Shown here: piece by piece, positions 1 through 5,620 of the stretch | Layout: the number at the start of each line of letters is the position of its first letter | Numbering within the stretch: position 1 is the first letter of the stretch | From: Psychrobacter sp. | GTDB taxonomy: Bacteria > Pseudomonadota > Gammaproteobacteria > Pseudomonadales > Moraxellaceae | Length of the DNA stretch: 6,294 nt | Direction: 5' to 3' | Assembly: GCA_029264635.1 (NCBI GenBank) | Contig: JARIAA010000223.1 | Location: 1 to 6,294 of the forward strand | The notes under the pieces: model-generated | What the model was told of the DNA's origin: nothing | The model's input: only the letters and a program-made list of their open reading frames with translations | Databases searched by the model: none | Position numbers and translations under genes: made by a program

Positions 1-156
1 GTTAAATTATCATAGTAATGTTTTTCAAAATTACAGTGTTGCATATAATTTATCCGGGGAGACAGTCATTTGTGATCGGTGCGCTATACAGGCACTGAAC
101 TTCAATCACATAGATTGATAACAAAATATCGAAAAATGCTCACTACACGTTTGATT
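1..156. other. Non-coding or unresolved left edge
   Basis: No gene can be supported here. One plus-strand frame is open from the window edge (base 2) to a TGA at 116-118, 38 codons including a CxxC (Cys-Asp-Arg-Cys). It could be the tail of a gene that starts outside the window, but a run this short can occur by chance and I recognise no family. The minus strand downstream of the small gene at 157-513 has only a weak 6-bp AT-rich inverted repeat (151-156 with 162-167) across the stop codon and no T-tract, so it is not a convincing terminator. Confidence 0.3.
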
Positions 157-513
157 CTATAAATCAATCATAATCTCAAGACTGTAATCTCGCCTTAAAA
201 AATCAAGCCATGCGACTATGAACTTTTCAAAAACAGCTTTTTTGATAGTAGCTTTAAAGTCATTATTTTTTTCGTCATATATAGAGCATATCGTCACATT
301 CTTACCGTCTATGACAACTTGCCAAGTCTCAGAACTTATATCTAATATATTATTATTTCTTAAATTATCAAGCATGTTCTCTGAAGATTCGATATCTAGC
401 TCTGATAAATAGTAGGACATCATTCTCATTTCATTACTATTATTTAAAGGACGACATAATGGTATTAGCCTATCCCAGTCATCATTTTTAAAATAATAAA
501 AGGCCATACTCAT
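157..513 (-). CDS. Small hypothetical protein, possibly immunity/antitoxin-like
   Basis: I do not recognise this 118-residue protein with certainty. The frame stays open up to a TTG at 561, but the ATG at 511-513 is preferred. It has GAAGGA six bases upstream, whereas the TTG start would add 16 residues without a good ribosome binding site. The protein is soluble, with no signal peptide or membrane segment. It is acidic and Asn-rich in the middle, and its second half alternates short beta-like stretches (WQVVIDGKNVTICSIYD) with an amphipathic helix (KKAVFEKFIVAWLDFLRR) and a final strand. That outline resembles small immunity proteins of contact-dependent or polymorphic toxin systems, but this is an impression of shape only. 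No toxin gene is visible next to it. The gene is more AT-rich than the metabolic genes to its right, consistent with an accessory or transferred locus. Confidence 0.6.
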   Translation of the reverse strand: MSMAFYYFKNDDWDRLIPLCRPLNNSNEMRMMSYYLSELDIESSENMLDNLRNNNILDISSETWQVVIDGKNVTICSIYDEKNNDFKATIKKAVFEKFIVAWLDFLRRDYSLEIMIDL

Positions 514-561
514 AACAAATCCTTCTTTGTTAATTTTTTCTAAAATAGAAGATTGCTTCAA

Positions 562-782
562 TTACAAAGAAGTTGTCAACTTTTCTCCGAAATTTATAGT
601 ACTAAACTAAATATTATTATTTACGGCCTTATTTTTAGGTATACCCCAACGGAACCACCGAAACAGACCTCTTAAACAATTAATAGACTACTCAAAATAG
701 ACCATTGTTATGGAACTACTTATATTAGGCTACTAAGCTATTTATTTTTATAAAAACCTAATTAAAGACTCCTAAGCTACTC
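562..782. other. AT-rich intergenic region with short repeats
   Basis: This 221-base spacer lies between the small unknown gene and the end of the permease gene; no coding frame is supported. It contains the direct repeat CTAAGCTA at 733-740 and 772-779. It also has the inverted pair ATTAGG/CCTAAT (724-729 with 757-762) enclosing a TTTTTATAAAAA palindrome (745-756). On the minus strand this lies just past the permease stop and could end transcription of the methionine operon, but the stem is only 6 bp with a long loop, so I do not call a terminator. Confidence 0.3.
570..582 (-). promoter_or_regulatory. Possible -35 box within a 13-bp palindrome
   Basis: On the minus strand a perfect TTGACA (574-579) lies upstream of the small gene at 157-513. 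It sits inside a perfect palindrome AAGTTGTCAACTT at 570-582. No good -10 hexamer is found at 16-18 bases spacing (the best is CAATCT), so the promoter is weak or needs a factor. The palindrome overlapping the -35 box would be a natural operator. The signal is short and could be chance. Confidence 0.25.
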
Positions 783-1616
783 TCAAACCAACCCCTTATA
801 AAGAAAATAAATCCCTACTACCGTTAACAACAGTGCAAAGCATTTTTTTAACAGCTCTGGTGATAATATATGAGCGACTTTTGCACCTAATTTAGCAGTA
901 AAAAAGCTCATGATGCTAATCCCTAAAAAGGCATAAATGTGCACAAAGCCAATGGTATTAGGCACGTTTATTTGTGCCTGCGCCCCAAATACCATATAGC
1001 CTAGCGCGCCTGCAATGGCAATCGGCAGTCCACACGCAGCTGACGTACCCACCGCTTTTTGCATGACTACGTTATAGCGAGTGAGATAAGGCACGGTTAA
1101 GCTACCGCCACCAATACCAAAAATGGCAGAGGCGATACCGATGATGCCGCCAGCCGCTAACTGCTTAGGTTTTGAAGGTAGTTTTATATTGTTATGGTTG
1201 GAATTACTGACATCATTAGCATGACTAGCAACCTGTTTTTTGCCACCAAAAAGCATCTTATAGGCGACCCAAAGTAAAAATATACCAACGATAAGATGAA
1301 GATATAGCCCAGATATCTGCCCTGCTATCCCTGCGCCCAAAAAGCAGCCAATCGCTAAGCCTGGTGCCAGATTTTTAAAGACAGGCCACATGACGGCGCC
1401 CTTTTTATTGTGCGCCATTAGGGAGCTGATAGAGGTGACCATGATGGTCGCAAGTGACGTCCCTAACGCTAAATGCATAATAATATCAGGACTGTAATCC
1501 ATTTGCGTAAAAACGATAAATAACAGTGGCACAATAATCGTCCCACCGCCGACGCCAAATAGCCCCGCTGCAAACCCAGCTAGCGCGCCAATTATTAAAA
1601 AAATGAGTATTTCCAC
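783..1616 (-). CDS. TauE/SafE-family inner-membrane permease (probable anion exporter)
   Basis: This is a 277-residue polytopic membrane protein of the TauE/SafE (DUF81) family. Characterised members are linked to export or uptake of sulfite, sulfoacetate, sulfolactate and other organic anions; the substrate here cannot be read from sequence. The family's internal duplication is clear: glycine-rich motifs at residues about 10-30 (GxxxG...FGVGGGTIIVP) and about 156-176 (GIIG...FGIGGGSLTVP) begin the two halves, followed by matching GTS segments at about 52 and 190. A polar linker of about 25 residues (125-150, rich in Asn, Ser, Lys) joins them. The length is usual for the family. The start is GTG with only a weak AGAAG upstream, but the next in-frame ATG would remove the first motif. 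The gene lies 79 bases after the flavin reductase on the same strand with no visible terminator between, so it is probably the last gene of the methionine operon. Its sulfur-linked family fits a sulfur/methionine locus. Confidence 0.85.
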   Translation of the reverse strand: MEILIFLIIGALAGFAAGLFGVGGGTIIVPLLFIVFTQMDYSPDIIMHLALGTSLATIMVTSISSLMAHNKKGAVMWPVFKNLAPGLAIGCFLGAGIAGQISGLYLHLIVGIFLLWVAYKMLFGGKKQVASHANDVSNSNHNNIKLPSKPKQLAAGGIIGIASAIFGIGGGSLTVPYLTRYNVVMQKAVGTSAACGLPIAIAGALGYMVFGAQAQINVPNTIGFVHIYAFLGISIMSFFTAKLGAKVAHILSPELLKKCFALLLTVVGIYFLYKGLV

Positions 1617-1695
1617 GGGATGAAGGCTTCTTAGTTAGGTTTAGTTTGAGAATGAGTAGTTAGATAGTCATTAGATAATAAAATGATACGCAGCT

Positions 1696-2199
1696 TTAAG
1701 CAAACTGTACTTGACCTACTTGATGATAAGATCGATTAAAATAAACTAAACTCTCATCCGCTCCGCCTTGTGATTCGCTTTGTTTGATGGCGACTACTCG
1801 GCACATAAAAACACTATGAGTGCCAACTTCTTGAATATCCTCAATTTCACAATCAAAACTAACCAGCGCATCTTCCAAGATAGGTGCACCCGTAGTCAAC
1901 TTAGTCCAAGAGCCCTGTGCAAAGCGCGCATCTGAGCTTAATTTGGAGGCAAAGGCGTTGGATAAGGCTTCATGTTGCGCGCCTAATACATTGACGCTTA
2001 ATGTTTTATTGTTGATAAAATGACCATGTGAGCGCGCCGACTGATTCATACAGACGAGCAAGGTTGGCGGACTGTCGGTAACGCTACACACCGCAGACGC
2101 GGTAAACCCATGAGTACCAGAGGGACCTTCTGTAGTGATCACATTGACCGCTGTCGTTAATAAAGACATGGCATTTCTAAAATTGGTGGCTTCAATCAC
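1696..2199 (-). CDS. Flavin reductase family protein (NAD(P)H:FMN oxidoreductase)
   Basis: This 167-residue protein belongs to the flavin reductase-like, FMN-binding split-barrel family, which includes HpaC and RutF. These enzymes use NAD(P)H to reduce free FMN or FAD and pass the reduced flavin to a partner monooxygenase. Family signatures visible here are GFTASAVCSV (31-40) followed by the PP of DSPPTLLVCMNQSA (42-55), which forms the flavin phosphate site, the GTHSVFMCRV strand (126-135) and the C-terminal LVYFNRSYH (151-159). The length is typical of the single-domain class. The start is GTG with a strong AGGAG seven bases upstream. It follows the methionine synthase by 88 bases on the same strand, and no monooxygenase of a recognised family is in the window. 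The likely client is therefore the oxygen-dependent MesD/DUF1852 system next door. That partnership is inferred from position; the reductase assignment itself is secure. Confidence 0.88.
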   Translation of the reverse strand: MIEATNFRNAMSLLTTAVNVITTEGPSGTHGFTASAVCSVTDSPPTLLVCMNQSARSHGHFINNKTLSVNVLGAQHEALSNAFASKLSSDARFAQGSWTKLTTGAPILEDALVSFDCEIEDIQEVGTHSVFMCRVVAIKQSESQGGADESLVYFNRSYHQVGQVQFA

Positions 2200-2287
2200 G
2201 ACTCAACTCCTAAATACTAAATTTGTAATTACCTAGATAACTGAGGTCACCTGTGCGCTTAAACAAGTTAAGGCGTGTTGATAAATA

Positions 2288-3316
2288 TTAAGCCGTCAAC
2301 TCTTTACGCACAATGTCTGCCCCTGCACTCAAAGCCTGTAACTTGCCTCGTGCCACTTGGCGAGATAAAGGTGCCATGCCGCAGTTGGTCGAAGGATAAA
2401 GCTTGTCTGCATCAACAAATTGCAGCGCTTTACGTAGCGTATTGGCTACTTCTTCAGGAGTCTCAATGGTATTGGTCGCGACATCAATAGCGCCGATCAT
2501 TACTTTTTTACCGCGAATCAGCTCAATCAACTCCATCGGTACCTGCGAGTTTTGACACTCTAGCGAGACAATATCAATGCTTGACTGCTGCAATTTGGGA
2601 AACGCTTGCTCATATTGACGCCACTCGGAACCCAGTGTCTTTTTCCAATCGTTATTGGCTTTGATGCCATAGCCGTAGCAAATATGCACCGCCGTCTCAC
2701 ACTTTAGTCCTTCGATGGCACGCTCTAAGGTAGCAACGCCCCAGTCGTTGACGTCGTCAAAGAACACATTAAAGGCAGGCTCATCGAACTGGATAATATT
2801 CACACCAGCAGCTTCTAACTCGCGCGCTTCTTGATTCAAAATTTTGGCAAACTCCCAAGCCAATTCTTCACGGCTTTTATAATGATCATCATATAAGGTA
2901 TCTATCATCGTCATTGGGCCAGGCAACGCCCATTTAATCGGCTGATCAGTTTGCGCCCGTAAGAATTTAGCATCGTCAACAAATACAGATTTTGGGCGGC
3001 TCACGCTACCTACGACTGACGGCACACTTGCCTCATAGCGATCACGAATTTTAACGGTTTTACGATTCTCGAAATCGACGCCATCCAGATGCTCAATAAA
3101 GGTGGTCACAAAATGCTGACGGGTCTGCTCGCCATCACTGACAATATCAATCCCTGCCTGCCTCTGTTCTTGTAATGAGACACGTAAAGCATCCTGTTTG
3201 GCCTCTAATAACTGATCTCCCTCTAACGCCCAAGGCGACCAGATTTTCTCAGGTTCAGCAAGCCAAGACGGTTTTGGCAAGCTGCCAGCGGTTGATGTCG
3301 GTAATAATAGTTTCAT
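2288..3316 (-). CDS. mesD: Core methionine synthase, MesD type (folate- and cobalamin-independent)
   Basis: This 342-residue enzyme matches only the catalytic C-terminal half of cobalamin-independent methionine synthase MetE, which is about 750 residues. It should methylate homocysteine to methionine in the cytosol. The zinc/homocysteine site is intact: His211 and Cys213 in VHICYG, Glu253 in SLEC and Cys312 in STNCGMAPL correspond to the MetE His-Cys-Glu-Cys ligands. Other barrel motifs are TSTAGSLPKP (7-16), SDGEQTR (60-66), WALPGPMTM (129-137) and IIQFDEPAF (174-182). The folate-binding N-terminal domain is absent, so methyl-tetrahydrofolate is unlikely to be the donor. Pairing with DUF1852 points to the MesD family, reported from genetics to need DUF1852 and oxygen but neither methyl-folate nor cobalamin; the methyl donor is unknown to me. 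The ATG start has only a weak ribosome binding site, so translation may depend on coupling to upstream genes in the operon. The frame is complete and undamaged. Many databases would label it simply as MetE or methionine synthase. Confidence 0.88.
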   Translation of the reverse strand: MKLLLPTSTAGSLPKPSWLAEPEKIWSPWALEGDQLLEAKQDALRVSLQEQRQAGIDIVSDGEQTRQHFVTTFIEHLDGVDFENRKTVKIRDRYEASVPSVVGSVSRPKSVFVDDAKFLRAQTDQPIKWALPGPMTMIDTLYDDHYKSREELAWEFAKILNQEARELEAAGVNIIQFDEPAFNVFFDDVNDWGVATLERAIEGLKCETAVHICYGYGIKANNDWKKTLGSEWRQYEQAFPKLQQSSIDIVSLECQNSQVPMELIELIRGKKVMIGAIDVATNTIETPEEVANTLRKALQFVDADKLYPSTNCGMAPLSRQVARGKLQALSAGADIVRKELTA

Positions 3317-3600
3317 AATGGATGGTCTTTTATATTCAGTTAAATTTTTAGACTGGATGATTTAGTTATTAAGCAGCGTGTTTTTTAACTCTCTCATTAG
3401 TCACAGCAAAGCTTTTTGCCCATTCATTAAGAATGTGTTGATAAGGTTTAATAAACGCCTCTTCAGTAAATTTACCTTGTGTCACCGCCATCTGACTGCG
3501 CTCTTCGCGATCATACTCCACTTGAGTTAATGAATAATCTTGGTACTTCAAGCTTGGCTGATAGACCTCGCCTGCTCTGGAGTTGGCATTGTAAATCTCA

Positions 3601-3612
3601 GGCCGGTAATTT
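3601..3612 (-). other. Frameshift site 2 in DUF1852 gene
   Basis: The minus strand reads CAA AAA ATT ACC GGC CTG, then an out-of-frame tail of 17 residues to a TGA. Reading CGG CCT GAG ATT TAC AAT instead gives Arg-Pro-Glu-Ile-Tyr-Asn-Ala-Asn, which runs without a break into the C-terminal fragment. A single missing base in ATTACC explains it. An extra T gives Ile-Tyr-Arg-Pro, which I think fits the family best; an extra C gives Ile-Thr-Arg-Pro. The third fragment's TTG 'start' at 3549-3551 is just an internal Leu codon. Confidence 0.82.
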
Positions 3613-4060
3613 TTTGGAAGGTCTCCATCGTAGCAATCGCGCTGATCAGCTCAAGATCACTGTAATCGCTGAGCAAATCCCCTACAAAATAGAAGGCCAA
3701 AGGCGCAACACTATTTGTAGGCATAAAATAACGGACCGTTAAGCCCATTTTGAAAAAGTACTCATCGGTCAATGACCCTTTGTTCAAAGAACAGCCATCT
3801 TGTCTATATTCAACGCCTAATACAGGATGCTGATTGCCTGTGCGATGATAGGTTTTAGTGCTTGACACACTCAGACAGATGACTGGTTGTTTAGTAAAGT
3901 GAGCTTTATAAGCCTCTGAATACAATAAATGTTGAAACAGTTTGCCATGCAAATCACCAAAATCTTCAGGTGGCGCAGATGCTGGATTTTTGTCGAAATG
4001 ATCCAACAGTACCACGCTGAAGTCATAATCACGTACATAGGACGAAAAGCTATTGCCGAT

Positions 4061-4068
4061 CATACCGT
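4061..4068 (-). other. Frameshift site 1 in DUF1852 gene
   Basis: The minus strand reads CGT ATT ACG GTA TGA, ending the first fragment, while the family sequence continues from ATG ATC GGC in another frame (Met-Ile-Gly-Asn-Ser-Phe-Ser-Ser-Tyr). One extra G in the GG of ACGGTATG would give Thr-Gly-Met-Ile-Gly, the expected continuous sequence. The loss is thus of one base in a probable GGG run. The stop and the next ATG overlap as ATGA, but there is no ribosome binding site before that ATG. Confidence 0.82.
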
Positions 4069-4448
4069 AATACGCTTATTTTCTTGATGATCAATGATCG
4101 TTGTTTTTAGCGTTTCGATGACAGGGAATGTATGACCATTGCCTGCAACATCCAAGTCTGCAGAAATAATGTCCACTTCGATAGAATAACGATCTGCGGT
4201 CGGGTTGTCCCAATGCGCCAAAGCATTAAACCGATTATTGATCATGACTAATGTTTTACGCAGGTTTTCTTGGCGATGCTCGCCACGTGCCAAATTGGCA
4301 AAGTTGGTCGTCAGACGTGTGCTGTCTGCAGGCTGATAGTTTTCATCAAAACGAATGCTTGAGATGGAATATGTAAATGGTTTACTCATGATGTTCCCCT
4401 ACTCTTATCTCATTAGCTGAGATACTACCGAATGTGTGTATGGGATAA

Positions 4449-4478
4449 ATCATACCTAAAAGTAAACATGAATAAAAA
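4449..4478 (-). promoter_or_regulatory. Predicted promoter of the mesX-mesD operon
   Basis: On the minus strand a good -10 box, TATGAT (4449-4454), lies 60 bases upstream of the DUF1852 start codon. At 18 bases spacing the -35 position reads TTTTTA (4473-4478), a poor match to TTGACA. A strong -10 with a weak -35 is the usual form of an activator-dependent promoter, which fits the MetR-like site just upstream. The expected transcript start is near 4442, giving a leader of roughly 50 bases. Confidence 0.5.
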
Positions 4479-4496
4479 CGATACTATCTAAACATG

Positions 4497-4515
4497 AGAT
4501 GAATTAAATTCATCT
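4497..4515 (-). promoter_or_regulatory. MetR-type operator (perfect 19-bp palindrome)
   Basis: AGATGAATTAAATTCATCT is a perfect inverted repeat around base 4506. Its core, TGAATTAAATTCA (4500-4512), fits the LysR-family regulator MetR consensus TGAANNWNNTTCA exactly. It is centred about 64 bases upstream of the predicted transcript start of the DUF1852/mesD operon, where LysR-type regulators normally bind their primary site. MetR activates methionine synthase genes with homocysteine as co-inducer in enterobacteria. Binding here is inferred from sequence and position only; the regulator gene is not in the window. Confidence 0.65.
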
Positions 4516-4594
4516 ATTTTAATCCTTTTTTATGAGTGAGGCATAGTGCACACCTTCTTTCGTCATGATTACTTTTAATAGCTAAAAACTTATG

Positions 4595-4624
4595 TTGATT
4601 TATTATAAGTTTTTCAATTATCAT
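4595..4624 (+). promoter_or_regulatory. Predicted promoter of the glycosyltransferase gene
   Basis: TTGATT (4595-4600) and TATCAT (4619-4624) are spaced by 18 bases and match the sigma-70 boxes at four and five of six positions. The expected start, near 4631, leaves a leader of about 20 bases before the ATG at 4653, with GAGAGAA as the ribosome binding site. The DNA between this and the divergent operon promoter (4516-4594) shows no further clear element. Confidence 0.4.
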
Positions 4625-4652
4625 ATAAATCGTACTAAAGTTGAGAGAATCT

Positions 4653-5414
4653 ATGATGCATCACTATGTGATTAGTTTAAAACAAGCGAAATTAAGGCGT
4701 GAACATGTGGTGTCAGAGTTCAAAAAGCATGCTGTTTCTTTTGATTTTTTTGACGCTATAGAACCCTTAATGAACCAAGATATCTTAGAGAAGTTTAATA
4801 TTAGTAACGAAAAGATCGAGAACTTAAGTGTTAGTGAATTAGCGTGTCTATTAAGCCATCTATGTGTTTGGCAAAAATGTATTGACGATAACTTGGACTT
4901 CGTCGGTGTATTTGAAGATGATGTAGATCTGGGTAATGATGCCAAATTTTTATTGAACGACACATCATGGTTTACTGGCAAAGATATTATTAAGCTAGAA
5001 AAATTTCATAAAAAAGCAGTGTTATCTCTAAGAGGCGAAAGTATCGACACTACCAATCGAAAACTGCACGAATTGTTGGGAAAAAATCTTGGTGCAGCAG
5101 GATATATACTATCAAACTCAGGTTGTATCCATCTAATTGATTACATCAAAAACATGAAAAAAATTGAATGTATTGATGTTGTTTTATTTAATCAGACTAG
5201 GCATCCTAAACCTATCAAGGTATATCAGTTACAGCCTGCTGTTGTGATACAAGACAAACTTTTTAGTCAAGGAGAGGCAAAGTTTGCTAGTAGCATAGTG
5301 CGCGAAAAAAAAGATAATAAAGATAGCAGTAGCATCACGTTTGATAAAAAAATGAAAAGAGAATGTATTAGGATGGTGCGATCATTTAGGATGAGAGTGA
5401 TAGAGTTTAAGTAG
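4653..5414 (+). CDS. Glycosyltransferase family 25 (LOS/LPS sugar transferase)
   Basis: This 253-residue cytosolic or membrane-associated enzyme belongs to glycosyltransferase family 25, the LgtB/Lex/Lic2A type that adds sugars, often galactose, to lipooligosaccharide. Visible family features are the N-terminal YVISLKQAKLRREHV (5-19), the LSHLCVWQKCIDDN helix (67-80), the metal-binding acidic motif VFEDDVDL (86-93), the GAAGYILSNSGC segment (147-158), the Asp-containing IDVVLF (174-179) and QLQPAVVIQD (192-201). The tail is highly basic, as expected for association with membrane lipids. The frame opens at a TTG at 4641, but the ATG at 4653 is preferred because GAGAGAA lies just before it and homologues start near this Tyr-Val-Ile-Ser-Leu motif. 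The gene stands alone between divergent and convergent neighbours and is more AT-rich than the methionine genes, which suggests acquisition as surface-antigen DNA. Donor and acceptor sugars cannot be predicted. Confidence 0.85.
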   Translation: MMHHYVISLKQAKLRREHVVSEFKKHAVSFDFFDAIEPLMNQDILEKFNISNEKIENLSVSELACLLSHLCVWQKCIDDNLDFVGVFEDDVDLGNDAKFLLNDTSWFTGKDIIKLEKFHKKAVLSLRGESIDTTNRKLHELLGKNLGAAGYILSNSGCIHLIDYIKNMKKIECIDVVLFNQTRHPKPIKVYQLQPAVVIQDKLFSQGEAKFASSIVREKKDNKDSSSITFDKKMKRECIRMVRSFRMRVIEFK

Positions 5415-5430
5415 TGATAGAGTTTAAGTA
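5396..5430 (+). repeat. 17-bp tandem duplication spanning a stop codon
   Basis: GTGATAGAGTTTAAGTA occurs twice without a gap, at 5397-5413 and 5414-5430, and the preceding A extends the period to base 5396. The first copy encodes the last residues of the glycosyltransferase (Val-Ile-Glu-Phe-Lys), and its junction with the second copy creates the TAG stop. Removing one copy would leave the same residues followed by TAA TAA. The duplication therefore changed only the stop codon, not the protein. Confidence 0.9.
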
Positions 5431-5620
5431 ATAACACCTTAGCAATTTTACGTAGGATTAATGATATCACCCATACAAGGGAGCTGTCTAAGTTTATATT
5501 TATTACTCAACTTTGACCCTATAAGCTTGAAAGTAGCAAACAGGTTTATTTAAAAAGAGGTTTTAAAATGGGAAGTGTCAAAGTGTAGAGATATAAATGT
5601 CAATTTCAAGTTCGCGACAA
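5431..5620. other. Convergent intergenic region, no gene found
   Basis: The glycosyltransferase and the YceI gene end towards each other here. I see no intrinsic terminator with a stable stem and T-tract on either strand. A 7-bp stem with one G-U pair and an 8-base loop (5614-5635) overlaps the yceI stop codon but has no T-run after it. A short plus-strand ATG at 5569 with a good AGAGG upstream opens only six codons. Confidence 0.4.

Larger units (their letters stand above)
3369..4389 (-). pseudogene. mesX: DUF1852 family protein (MesX, partner of MesD), broken by two frameshifts
   Basis: Three consecutive minus-strand frames (4389-4060, 4063-3548 and 3551-3369) together give one DUF1852 protein. 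They carry in turn the N-terminal part (SIRFDENYQPADSTRLTTNF), the middle (SFSSYVRDYDFSVVLLDHFD, then VICLSVSSTKTYHRTGNQHP and VRYFMPTNSVAPLAFYF) and the C-terminal part (KYQDYSLTQVEYDREERSQ). Adding one base near 4065 and one near 3605-3610 restores a single frame of 340 residues, close to the usual family length as I recall it (about 325-340). DUF1852 has no known enzymatic activity but is reported as required for MesD methionine synthase. It is the first gene of the block, with ATG preceded by AGGGGA, and the synthase follows after 52 bases. Residues on both sides of the breaks look well conserved and there is no internal stop in the restored frame, so this is either a very recent inactivation or sequence error. 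Rescue by coupled restarts at the overlapping ATGA and TTGA is conceivable but unlikely to yield a working protein. Confidence 0.87.

Noticed and set aside
218..412. Plus-strand open frame of 64 codons
   Set aside because: It lies entirely antisense to the small minus-strand gene at 157-513, has no ribosome binding site and reads as low-complexity hydrophobic and Ser-rich sequence.
2275..2490. Plus-strand open frame of 71 codons
   Set aside because: It is antisense to the conserved C-terminus of the methionine synthase, including its Cys312 zinc ligand region, and encodes no recognisable protein.
3479..3742. Plus-strand open frame of 87 codons
   Set aside because: It is antisense to the DUF1852 gene across the second frameshift and resembles no protein family.
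3369..4389. Three separate small genes with 4-base ATGA and TTGA overlaps, as if translationally coupled
   Set aside because: Joined together the three frames give one continuous DUF1852 protein after two single-base corrections, and the internal start codons lack ribosome binding sites and correspond to internal Met and Leu codons of the family.
4664..4981. Minus-strand open frame of 105 codons
   Set aside because: It is a shadow of the glycosyltransferase gene, which has clear family motifs on the plus strand.
5267..5470. Minus-strand frame encoding a hydrophobic 67-residue peptide, possibly a small membrane protein
   Set aside because: The hydrophobicity comes from reading the antisense of the Lys-rich tail of the glycosyltransferase (AAA/AAG become TTT/CTT). 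It also runs through the tandem duplication and lacks independent support.
5521..5620. Possible degraded acetyltransferase-like tail on the plus strand (frame containing Val-Ala-Asn-Arg-Phe)
   Set aside because: The resemblance covers only a handful of residues, with an in-frame stop in the middle; this is not enough to call a gene remnant.
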